From assembly GCA_016215705.1 (NCBI GenBank), contig JACRIR010000198.1, positions 1-58,171 of the forward strand: a stretch of DNA of 58,171 nucleotides. Direction: 5' to 3'. Below, piece after piece: positions 51,071 through 58,171 of the stretch. This DNA comes from Candidatus Poribacteria bacterium. Lineage in GTDB: Bacteria; Abyssobacteria; SURF-5. Every line of letters begins with the position of its first letter. Positions within the stretch are counted from its first letter, which is position 1. The translations under genes and the position numbers were made by a program. The notes below the pieces were generated by a model. It was given only the letters and a program-made list of their open reading frames with translations, was not told where the DNA came from and did not search any database.

Positions 51071-51340
51071 TCGATTCTATCCTCCGCATTTCAAAAAGAA
51101 GGTAGATTCCTTGAATCGTCTTCCTCCACTTCATCTCGGTCCCGGCCTTTTCGTCTATTGTTCCCTTTTCCCCCTTGTCTCCCTTATTTCTTAAGAGCGC
51201 CCGACCACGCTTGAGTGCGCCGTTAATTGTGAAAGGAACGGCCATTGCGCTATGGTCATAGTGGGTGGAGCGAAGAAATTTCTTCTTTTTTGCATTTCCC
51301 CTTTCGCCTTGTTCCTTTCGCCTTTCCCCTTTATCAGGAG
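51071..51340. repeat. Repeat-bearing gap upstream of the thioesterase gene
   Basis: Pyrimidine-rich gap that includes the 26-bp CCCTTTCGCCTTGTT...CTT segment at 51299-51324, an exact copy of 34921-34946, next to further CCTTT pieces. No gene was recognised. Confidence 0.65.
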
Positions 51341-51955
51341 TTAGAACCCCAACGAATCCTTCACCAGTATCACGGTCATGCGCCCCGGAATCATCATCCT
51401 GCGAATGATTGTGTAGATGTTGCAGATTCTGGTCGGTGAATCGCAGTCCATGCAGACACCTGTATCAGCGCATGGGTTTTGGGAGCCCCATCGTTTCGCG
51501 TTCATGGGGGCGGCTATTTTTTCGATGCGGTCGAAGGCTTCATGCACGTCTTTCACAATCTTGTTCGTGCCTGAGACAATGATGACCCTGTTGGGCCCGA
51601 ATGCCTGCGCGGCGACGCGATTGCCGATGCCGTCGACGTTGACGAGCTGGCCGTCGGATGTTATGGCGTTTGTGCCGGTCACAAAGAACTGCGCTGTGAG
51701 GCCCTGTTTCCGCCGTTTCATGTTTTCTTCCATTTCGAGACCGGGCGCATACTGGTCATAGAGCTCGTATTTCCCGCCTCGAAGTCTCGCAAGCAGTCCG
51801 ATCTGGTCGACGGTCACAGAGCCACCGAGGCCCACCGTTGACCCTTCCGGTATCAACTCGAGCGCCTTTTGCAGCGCCGCCTGCTTGTTCTCCACTAGAA
51901 CACATTCGATATTGTTGTCCTCGAGCGCCTTTATTGTCTTCTGTATGTCGTCCAT
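51341..51955 (-). CDS. LUD-domain protein (DUF162/LutC-like)
   Basis: 204-residue LUD-fold protein. VGLGGSVTVDQIGLLARLR and GTNAITSDGQLVNVDGIGNRVAA match the family, as do IVSGTNKIVKD and the C-terminal cysteine cluster CADTGVCMDCDSPTRIC. In lactate-utilisation operons LutC-like proteins act with iron-sulfur partners; here the gene is alone and its role is unknown. The Cys cluster may bind metal. The Shine-Dalgarno match before the ATG is weak. Confidence 0.88.
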   Translation of the reverse strand: MDDIQKTIKALEDNNIECVLVENKQAALQKALELIPEGSTVGLGGSVTVDQIGLLARLRGGKYELYDQYAPGLEMEENMKRRKQGLTAQFFVTGTNAITSDGQLVNVDGIGNRVAAQAFGPNRVIIVSGTNKIVKDVHEAFDRIEKIAAPMNAKRWGSQNPCADTGVCMDCDSPTRICNIYTIIRRMMIPGRMTVILVKDSLGF

Positions 51956-52045
51956 TCGAGTTCACCCTGCCTTTCCATTATTCAGACACACGAACCAATA
52001 TACATGAGCGCTCCGACGCCGTCAAGTCTCTGCGCTGCAATTGTC

Positions 52046-52074
52046 TTGACTTCTATTTTGGCCGACAGTATACT
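52046..52074 (+). promoter_or_regulatory. Promoter of the YfhO-type gene
   Basis: TTGACT (52046-52051), 17-bp spacer, TATACT (52069-52074). Expected start near 52081. This rules out the upstream ATG at 52004 and supports the ATG at 52109. Confidence 0.72.
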
Positions 52075-52108
52075 GTTTTTGCCTTTTCCTGAAAAACTAT
52101 CCAACCTT

Positions 52109-54487
52109 ATGGAACCCGAAGTCGAAACGTTGCGGGCGAAAAGCTCATTGCCAACCTCAGGCCAAAAAAGAATTCCATCAGTCGGCGCAGATGTTTTCTC
52201 AATCGCGCTGTTCTTGTTCGCGACGGCGGTATTCTGGAAGCTGTTTGTGCTCGGGCGGCTTGTCATCCCGGGACCCAATTCTTTGTCGGCGGATATGTAT
52301 GCGCAATTCTATCCGAAATTCGTCTACGGTAACGTTGTGTTGGAGTCGGGACACTTTCCACTTTGGAATCCTTATGAGTATTGCGGTGTGCCGTTTCTGG
52401 CGACTCTGCACAATGAGCCCTGCTACCCTTTCAAACTCCTCATCTTTTGGGTGTTTCCGCCTCATCTCGCGATTCAGGTCTTTATTGCATTTCACATATT
52501 TCTGGCGGCGGTTTTCACTTACCTGTTCTTTCGCGCCATCCAGTTGTCGAGGAGCGCCTCCTTCCTGGGGGCTCTGATTTGGGCGTTCTCGGAGAGTCTG
52601 GCGTTCCTTTCGATATACCACCCGCATCGGTTTGCCGCCGCTGCGTGGCTCCCATTCTGCCTGATGTCTCTGCATAAACTCCTGAAAGGAGAAGGAATCC
52701 TCTGGAGCGTCCTTCTGGCAATCGGGGTCGCAATGGAATTCCTTGCCGGCATGCCCCAAATGGCCATTTCGGCATTTGTTTTTCTGGTTTTCTATGATAT
52801 TGTGTTTACGGTATTGTCACTTGCGTCCCGAGAGAGGTTAAACCGAAAAAACCTGTATAAGGCCCACCTGCTGCTTGTATTCTCCGCTATCTTGTGCGTA
52901 TGCCTCGTAGCCGTTCAGTTCTTGCCATTTCTGGAACTAATGAGCTTCAGCCAGAGGGCTTCCGGCATCGAGGTGCTCAAGCAACTCACTCCTGACTACC
53001 TGAACCCGCCTTCCCAGTTGTTCTTAGGATCAATAGCAAAAGACCAGACTATGAGATCGCCGTTTTTCATGGGTATCACCTCATTCATTCTGCTGTTGTA
53101 TGCCGTGTTTCAATCAAAGAGAGAGACAAAATGGTTCTTCATCGTCGCCGGCCTGTTTACTACTGCCATGTCGCTTGGTAGTTCCACGCCGCTCCACGGT
53201 CTCCTGCATAACTTTCCGCCTTTCAAATACGATAGGTTCCCTATGACGTGGGTCTACTTGTATTCTTTTCCCATTGCCGGCCTGGCAGCCATCGGGCTGG
53301 ACTACCTGAAGAACGATTGCGCATTCAGGGAATCCTTGATGCCTGGCCGGGCCTTTCATTTATGGCGAAGAGACGTGCTCGCCCCTGTGATATTAGTCGG
53401 CTTCGCTATCATATTTGCCTTCAGCGGTGGTGATGGTTTCGAGACGATGGTTATGGGGATTGTGTGTATACTGGTGGCATTGCTCATTCTGTCGCGGAGA
53501 CAATTGGTAAAAGAAGCGATCACAGTGCTTCTGATAGTGGCGGGCCTGACAATTTATAGCAAACAAATAGCCATGTGGGGCGATTACATCCAACTGCCAA
53601 AGTCAGGAATCGAGCAACTGAGCGCTCCGACCGCTCGACCGGGAATAAACTCGTTCCTTGAAAACGATAAGTTGTCTCGAGTGTATTCCGTCATTATCTC
53701 GTTGAACGGCGAGTCTCTGTTCTCTCGGGTCTGCCTGGCAAACGGGTACGAGGAATCCTTGCTGTTAAGAAGAATGCAGAGAATAATGCAGTTCTACAAC
53801 TGGACTCCGACGGAAAGGCACGCGGAGAATTGGGAAAAATTTGTCGACAACCCCAATTTCATCAATCTTATGGGAACCCGACTGATTTACGTCCCCGCAT
53901 ATGCAATCCCCTTCTTTCGGTCTCATCCGGAAAGGTATGCTTTCCTCGATGGTGACAGGGGATATGCCGCTCTCGTTAACAGACAGGCTCTGCCGAAATG
54001 CTTTCTCGTGAACAAAAGCATAACGATCAAGGATGAGGATGAAATTTTCGATAAAATCGTGAATAATGAAATGATGCCCTCTCAAGAAGTCTTGCTGGAA
54101 GAAGACGCGCGCGAAACGGGTCCCTTGGCGGAGCCTGATGCGCAAGAGGATATCCCCGAAATCGTCAAGTATCTGCCGGAGGAAGTAGTCATAAAAGCTT
54201 CCCCGAAAGCGGCGGCGTTTCTCGTGCTGGGTGATTCACACTACCCCGGCTGGAAGGCGTACGACAACGATAAGGAAACACATATCTATCAGGCGAATTA
54301 CCTCTTCCGGGCGGTATACTTGCCACCGGGCGAACATTTGGTAAGATTCTCTTATGAGCCGGCGACTTTCAGATGGGGTTTGAGAATCTCGCTGGCAGCA
54401 TGGTTGTTTGTCGCGGCATGTCTCGTTCGCAACTTCGCTCTTTTTTGGCGGCGAAAGCCGGAAGCGCAGCCCCTTAGACAAACGTAG
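52109..54487 (+). CDS. YfhO-family membrane protein (putative glycosyltransferase partner)
   Basis: 792-residue polytopic protein with roughly 12 hydrophobic segments, a GT-C-like loop region (MYAQFYPKFVYGNVVLESGH) and a C-terminal globular part ending with DSHYPGWKAYDND, LFRAVYLPPGEHLVRFSYEP and one last membrane segment. These are the marks of the YfhO family, members of which help glycosylate lipoteichoic acid or polymers using a polyprenyl-phosphate sugar. The start at 52109 follows from the promoter; no strong Shine-Dalgarno site precedes it. Followed by a GT2 gene that could supply the lipid-linked sugar. Confidence 0.88.
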   Translation: MEPEVETLRAKSSLPTSGQKRIPSVGADVFSIALFLFATAVFWKLFVLGRLVIPGPNSLSADMYAQFYPKFVYGNVVLESGHFPLWNPYEYCGVPFLATLHNEPCYPFKLLIFWVFPPHLAIQVFIAFHIFLAAVFTYLFFRAIQLSRSASFLGALIWAFSESLAFLSIYHPHRFAAAAWLPFCLMSLHKLLKGEGILWSVLLAIGVAMEFLAGMPQMAISAFVFLVFYDIVFTVLSLASRERLNRKNLYKAHLLLVFSAILCVCLVAVQFLPFLELMSFSQRASGIEVLKQLTPDYLNPPSQLFLGSIAKDQTMRSPFFMGITSFILLLYAVFQSKRETKWFFIVAGLFTTAMSLGSSTPLHGLLHNFPPFKYDRFPMTWVYLYSFPIAGLAAIGLDYLKNDCAFRESLMPGRAFHLWRRDVLAPVILVGFAIIFAFSGGDGFETMVMGIVCILVALLILSRRQLVKEAITVLLIVAGLTIYSKQIAMWGDYIQLPKSGIEQLSAPTARPGINSFLENDKLSRVYSVIISLNGESLFSRVCLANGYEESLLLRRMQRIMQFYNWTPTERHAENWEKFVDNPNFINLMGTRLIYVPAYAIPFFRSHPERYAFLDGDRGYAALVNRQALPKCFLVNKSITIKDEDEIFDKIVNNEMMPSQEVLLEEDARETGPLAEPDAQEDIPEIVKYLPEEVVIKASPKAAAFLVLGDSHYPGWKAYDNDKETHIYQANYLFRAVYLPPGEHLVRFSYEPATFRWGLRISLAAWLFVAACLVRNFALFWRRKPEAQPLRQT

Positions 54488-54507
54488 TCCTTCATGGAGT
54501 CAATTTC

Positions 54508-55224
54508 GTGAGCACAGTCGTTGCCAAAACTCTCATCCTGATCCCGGCCTATAACGAAGCGGAAAGCGTGGGCCAAGTAATAGATGATATCAGAAGAGAG
54601 ATGTCCGCCCTCAACGCTCAAACTGACATTCTCGTCATTGACGACGGCTCGACTGACGAAACGGCCTCTCTCGTAAAGGCGAGAGGAGTCGATGTCATCA
54701 GACTGCCCTTCAATGGCGGAATCGGCGTGGCATTGCAGACCGGTTTTAAGTTCGCCCTCGAGTCCGGCTATCAGGCCATCGTCCGCCTCGATGCCGATGG
54801 CCAACATCCGGCTCGCTTCATTAAGGATATCCTGCATCCGGTACTGTCGGGCAAGGTTGACCTTTGTATCGGCTCTCGCTTCATGAGTTCCGGAGGTTAT
54901 CAGAGTTCTGCAATGAGGCGGCTGGGCATCGTGTGGTTCTCCACTCTCATTCGCCTCCTCTTTCGGATACGGATATCCGATCCCACTTCCGGCTTTCAGG
55001 CCATGAACCGGAACCTGATCACCCTGTACTCGAAGCGGTATGCGTCGGACTATCCGGAGGTCGAGGCATTGCTCAACTTGCTCCGAAAAGGATTCACGGT
55101 TCAAGAGGTCCCGATAACCATGAACGAGCGGAAAGGGGGCAGGTCATCCATCGACTGGTTCCGCTCGATATACTACGCTGTCAAAGTGACTACGATAGTG
55201 CTCCTCGCACTGCTGAAGCGATAG
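54508..55224 (+). CDS. Polyprenyl-phosphate glycosyltransferase (DPM1-like, GT2)
   Basis: 238-residue GT2 enzyme that loads a sugar on polyprenyl phosphate on the cytoplasmic face. Motifs: LILIPAYNEAESVGQVIDDI, VIDDGSTDET, RLDADGQHPARFI (DXD), GSRFM and DPTSGFQAMNR. No large membrane domain follows, as in DPM1 and the short GtrB-like forms. GTG start with GGAG 9 bp upstream, 20 bp after the YfhO gene, so co-transcribed. Likely donor-forming partner of the YfhO protein. Confidence 0.92.
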   Translation: MSTVVAKTLILIPAYNEAESVGQVIDDIRREMSALNAQTDILVIDDGSTDETASLVKARGVDVIRLPFNGGIGVALQTGFKFALESGYQAIVRLDADGQHPARFIKDILHPVLSGKVDLCIGSRFMSSGGYQSSAMRRLGIVWFSTLIRLLFRIRISDPTSGFQAMNRNLITLYSKRYASDYPEVEALLNLLRKGFTVQEVPITMNERKGGRSSIDWFRSIYYAVKVTTIVLLALLKR

Positions 55225-55439
55225 AAGGAGGAGCCGGCCGGTAATTCGTATGATTCGTGTCATTCGTGATCCAACTCTTCTTCTTCATTCGTAATTTATC
55301 TCGCGCCTTGCGCGATTCGCGACATTCGTGTTCCGAGAGTTTCTTCTTCTTTTTGGTTTCTTCTTTTCTTGTTTACGGCTTCGCCGCGCAAGAAAACGGA
55401 TTCAACTGCAGAACGGTTTCAGGAAAGGGGGAAGAACAT
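55225..55439. repeat. TTCGTG-spaced repeat segment
   Basis: Repetitive stretch of TTCGTG and TTCG(T/C) elements (about 55245-55345) resembling 50440-50550, including the shared TCTCGCGCCTTGCG. No gene. It lies inside the YfhO gene cluster but between two genes. Confidence 0.65.
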
Positions 55440-55859
55440 ATGAATCAACCCGTCTTGATATTGGTCAAGATTTGCGCCGCACTGCTCACCTTGTCGGTCT
55501 TCGAGCTCATTCGGCGTGACAAACTGAAAGACCAGGTGGCAATGGTTTGGCTGATTTCCAGCCTGACCGTCCTGGCTCTAACCTTATGGACACCCTTCTG
55601 GAAAAGACTCGCGCATACACTCGGAATCCTCTACGAGCCTTCTCTCTTTTTCCTGGCAGGAATTCTCTTTTGCGTCGGTCTGCTGCTATACTTGGCTGTA
55701 GTGTTGTCGCGACACGAGAGGGAAAAGGAGATGCTCAGCCAGGCCGTGGCAATCTCTCAATCGAAGATCGAACGGCTAACAAGAGAGTTGGAGACGTTTT
55801 CCCATGGCCAACGCGAAACTGGAAGCCGTTCGGCTCCAGTCAACGCGAAGGAATCCTGA
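55440..55859 (+). CDS. DUF2304 membrane protein
   Basis: 139-residue small membrane protein. Three membrane segments (about residues 5-25, 32-52 and 70-92) are followed by a helical tail (ERLTRELETFSH). The family, DUF2304, is often found next to polyprenyl-phosphate glycosyltransferases, as here. I start at the ATG at 55440 with GGGGGAAG about 6 bp upstream; the frame extends further but that part is repeat sequence. Role unknown, probably a helper in lipid-linked sugar transfer. Confidence 0.82.
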   Translation: MNQPVLILVKICAALLTLSVFELIRRDKLKDQVAMVWLISSLTVLALTLWTPFWKRLAHTLGILYEPSLFFLAGILFCVGLLLYLAVVLSRHEREKEMLSQAVAISQSKIERLTRELETFSHGQRETGSRSAPVNAKES

Positions 55860-55860
55860 T

Positions 55861-57807
55861 ATGTTCTACGGATTATTTGGAACCTTCTCTTTCTTGCTTG
55901 TCCTCGCGATGATGGCCGCAGGTCTGTGGCTGATCATACGGGTGTCCGATCTCGCCCGCCGCGTGAAAGAACTCGGCAAGCGAGTGGAATCTCTCGAGGG
56001 CAGAGGCGTTCCGCCTGCGCCGGCCTATCATCGCCCGGCAGCGCGTCCCGAAGCAGCGACTCCCGGCGCAATGCCTCCCGAAACCGGGCCTCAAGGGTTC
56101 GCTCCAACGCCCGCGAAACCGACTGAACCGCCGTCTATTCCTCCTACTCCTCCCCCGCCGCCCCGGCCTGCCCCTGGAATCGCGCTGGCGGGAAAAATGC
56201 GGGAAGCAAACCTCGAAATGCTCCTGGCAGGGAACTGGCTGGTGCGAATCGGAGTCACGGCAATTCTCTTCGGCGCCGGCTTTTTCCTTAAATATGCTTT
56301 CGACAATCAATGGATAGGAGAGACCGGCCGCGTCATGATCGGTCTCATAGCGGGTCTCACTTTCCTGGGGCTGGGCGAATGGTATCAGAAGAAAGCATAC
56401 CGCATTTTCTCGCAGGCGCTCACCGGCGGGGGTATCGGTCTTCTCTATCTGTCAGTTTACGCAGCGTTCGGATTCTACCATCTCATTCCCCAGACTGCAG
56501 CGTTCGCTCTGATGATCCTGGTCACCGCCGCGAGTATCGCTCTCGCCGTTTTGCACGACGCTCTCTCGATAGCGACATTGGCCACACTTGGCGGTTTTCT
56601 GACACCGTTCCTCTTGAGCACCGGCGTCGACAATGAGATCGGCCTGTTCAGTTATATCCTGCTTCTCGACCTTGGAATTCTCGGTGTCGCCTTTTTCAGG
56701 AATTGGCGGCTCCTCAACTACAAGAGTTTCCTCTTCACCATAATCACGTTCATCGCATGGGCCGAAAGATTCTATGAACCGTGGAAGCTGTGGACGACCG
56801 TTCTGTTTCTCAGCCTGTTTTTCGTCGTGTTCGCGTTTCTCGCGATTCTCTATAACGTCATCCGCCGGCGCAAGGCTTCCGCCCCTGAACTCATCCTTGC
56901 GATCCTCAATGCAGCCATCTATTTCGGAGCGATGTACGCTTTGCTCGTCGACAAATACGAGGATTACCTCGGCTTGTTCGCCCTTGTGATGGGTGGCGCA
57001 TACGTGGCGCTTGCGTATCTTACGAACGTCCGCTATCAGGATGACAGATACCTCATCTGGTTCTTCCTCGGGATCGGAGCAACGTTTGTCACCCTTGCAA
57101 TCCCGATACAGCTCGAGCAGAACTGGATAACCATAGGATGGGCGGTCGAGGGCGCAATCCTCTCCTATATCGGGTTTCGTTACGACAGCCGAAACACTTT
57201 GCTGGCTTCACTGGGAATACTTGTCCTGGTCTTCTTCCGCCTCCTGTTCTTCGACATCGACCTTCCGCGTCAGTTTGCGCCACATCAGTTTGCAAGAGAT
57301 GAATTCATGCTTTTCCTGAATCGGCGGACCCTGTCATATGTCATCGGCATCGCCGCTATGCTGTTCACGTCATATTTACTCACGAAAGGGCGCGAGGAGA
57401 TTCTCGCTGGCGCGCGGGCGCTCGCGGGTTGCCTCCTGATCGCGGCCAATCTGCTCGCAATTGTTCTCTTGTGTGTCGAGGCGCGCGACTTTCTCATCCA
57501 TCTCTATCATACGAATAGAATCTCTCCCGGCGTCCTGCGCCACGCGCAAGGTCTGTCTCTCTCCATCATTTGGGCCGTCTATGCGACATTCCTCATCATC
57601 CTCGGTATCGCTCGAGACTACAAGCCCATCCGCTATATGGCTCTGCTGCTCTTCGGGGTCACAATTCTCAAGGTCTTCCTTATCGACCTTTCCGAGCTCG
57701 AACGGTTCTATAGGATAATCTCTTTCGTGGCGCTCGGACTGATCCTCATCGGCGTGTCACTGCTATACCAGAAATATAAGGATGTCCTCATTGGGCCCGG
57801 CACATGA
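55861..57807 (+). CDS. DUF2339 membrane protein
   Basis: 648-residue protein with about 19 hydrophobic segments. After one N-terminal membrane helix and a short coiled coil there is a Pro-rich linker (about residues 65-120), then GNWLVRIGVTAILFGAGFFLKYAF and long stretches of paired helices. This layout is typical of DUF2339. Function is unknown; DUF2339 genes often lie beside a DUF3999 gene. ATG at 55861 follows the DUF2304 stop by 1 bp, with AAGGA about 8 bp upstream. Confidence 0.88.
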   Translation: MFYGLFGTFSFLLVLAMMAAGLWLIIRVSDLARRVKELGKRVESLEGRGVPPAPAYHRPAARPEAATPGAMPPETGPQGFAPTPAKPTEPPSIPPTPPPPPRPAPGIALAGKMREANLEMLLAGNWLVRIGVTAILFGAGFFLKYAFDNQWIGETGRVMIGLIAGLTFLGLGEWYQKKAYRIFSQALTGGGIGLLYLSVYAAFGFYHLIPQTAAFALMILVTAASIALAVLHDALSIATLATLGGFLTPFLLSTGVDNEIGLFSYILLLDLGILGVAFFRNWRLLNYKSFLFTIITFIAWAERFYEPWKLWTTVLFLSLFFVVFAFLAILYNVIRRRKASAPELILAILNAAIYFGAMYALLVDKYEDYLGLFALVMGGAYVALAYLTNVRYQDDRYLIWFFLGIGATFVTLAIPIQLEQNWITIGWAVEGAILSYIGFRYDSRNTLLASLGILVLVFFRLLFFDIDLPRQFAPHQFARDEFMLFLNRRTLSYVIGIAAMLFTSYLLTKGREEILAGARALAGCLLIAANLLAIVLLCVEARDFLIHLYHTNRISPGVLRHAQGLSLSIIWAVYATFLIILGIARDYKPIRYMALLLFGVTILKVFLIDLSELERFYRIISFVALGLILIGVSLLYQKYKDVLIGPGT

Positions 57808-58101
57808 TCGCAACCGCGTCGGTGGTTTTGGCACGTGTTCTTGTAGAAGCGTATTCTTGTAGGGGGGACAGCATGCTGCACCTTGCATCTCTCACTGTTT
57901 ATTTCTTGAATTTCTGTGGTGATTTCGTGCGACATCTTGCATGGAAATCGCACGGGCGTAATGAATTACGCCCCAATAGACATGAATTAAGAAATCCTGT
58001 AGGGGCGCGATTCATCGCGCCCAACATGGGCGGTTCGGTTGCGGATTCGCCGCGCTGTGTTCAACGTTGACAAAGCCGAGACCGGCAGGAGACAAAACGG
58101 A
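57808..58101. other. Gap carrying the GGGCG repeat, copy B
   Basis: 294 bp without a supported gene. It holds the second copy of the GGGCG hairpin repeat and, after it, the leader of the last gene. Confidence 0.6.
57890..58025 (+). repeat. Dispersed repeat with GGGCG hairpin, copy B
   Basis: Matches 45770-45890 in inverted orientation. It carries two 20-bp palindromes: GGGCGTAAT-GA-ATTACGCCC (57954-57973) and GGGCGCGAT-TC-ATCGCGCCC (58003-58022). Confidence 0.75.
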
Positions 58102-58171
58102 ATGAACCGAAACTTGATCACCCTGATTCTCGCCGTTTTTCTTCAACTCGCCCTCGCGCTGCCGGCGCGCG
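58102..58171 (+). CDS. Exported protein, partial (start only)
   Basis: The first 23 codons of a gene cut off by the window end. MNRNLITLILAVFLQ and LALALPAR look like a signal peptide. AGGAGA lies 9 bp before the ATG. DUF2339 is often followed by a DUF3999 gene with a signal peptide, which would fit, but too little sequence is present to say. Confidence 0.6.
   Translation, partial: MNRNLITLILAVFLQLALALPAR

Noticed and set aside
52004-52108. Upstream ATG of the YfhO-type gene
   Set aside because: A promoter at 52046-52074 lies inside this stretch, so the transcript starts after it.
55257-55439. N-terminal extension of the DUF2304 gene, rich in Phe
   Set aside because: It is translated repeat sequence, and the ATG at 55440 has a good Shine-Dalgarno site.

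Overview
The window reads as chromosomal DNA of a Gram-negative, probably anaerobic and uncultured bacterium. No rRNA, tRNA, CRISPR array, phage gene or intact insertion sequence was seen. The lineage cannot be fixed from sequence reading alone. Pointers are a secreted multihaem cytochrome, a 2-hydroxyacyl-CoA dehydratase locus, a prepilin-like secreted protein, and intergenic repeat families of the kind common in environmental genomes. Most genes lie on the minus strand in tightly packed operons with many ATGA or near-ATGA overlaps. TTG and GTG starts backed by good Shine-Dalgarno sites are frequent.

Layout. 29-3620 (+): ABC-2 exporter with one ATPase and two permeases, the second fused to HEAT repeats. 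3785-6793: a secreted prepilin-like protein, a YhcC-type radical SAM protein (-) and a multihaem cytochrome c. 6869-14821 (-): uvrA with its own promoter, an orphan PAS histidine kinase, gamma-glutamyltransferase, a metallo-beta-lactamase-fold hydrolase and an esterase. 14963-26359 (-): an acyl-CoA locus with three AMP-forming acyl-CoA ligases, three 2-hydroxyacyl-CoA dehydratase subunits (two of them near-duplicates), an acyl-CoA dehydrogenase, a sirtuin translationally coupled to it, and a nitroreductase. 26555-27006 (-): a self-contained unit encoding a 44-residue protein. 27226-31397 (-): nrdR, rsmD, recG and a methyltransferase. 31437-33700 (-): a bicistronic operon with a consensus promoter and a clear terminator, encoding two related single-pass membrane coiled-coil proteins of unknown function. 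34059-37587 (-): a mixed hisF-hisI-trpE-trpG amino-acid operon. 37858-49313 (-): an AmaP-like protein, an M24 aminopeptidase, aroQ and a surface-polysaccharide cluster (polymerase/ligase, polyprenyl-phosphate sugar-phosphate transferase, five glycosyltransferases). 49476-58171: amidohydrolase (+), PaaI thioesterase (-), LUD protein (-), then a plus-strand YfhO / dolichol-P-mannose-synthase-like GT2 / DUF2304 / DUF2339 membrane cluster running off the window.

How the parts may work together. The acyl-CoA locus could activate a hydroxy acid or carboxylic acid, dehydrate a 2-hydroxyacyl-CoA and reduce the enoyl-CoA, while the sirtuin keeps the ligases deacylated; the dehydratase activator ATPase is not in the window. 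The polysaccharide cluster and the YfhO cluster both point to lipid-linked sugar chemistry at the envelope.

Regulatory signals were readable because several promoters are close to the sigma-70 consensus with 17-bp spacers (uvrA, the acyl-CoA operon, the small-protein unit, nrdR, the coiled-coil pair, the YfhO gene). Two of them decide start codons. At least five dispersed intergenic repeat types fill the gaps. The best candidates for something undescribed are the coiled-coil membrane pair, the small-protein unit, the permease-HEAT fusion and the GGGGACA palindrome family.
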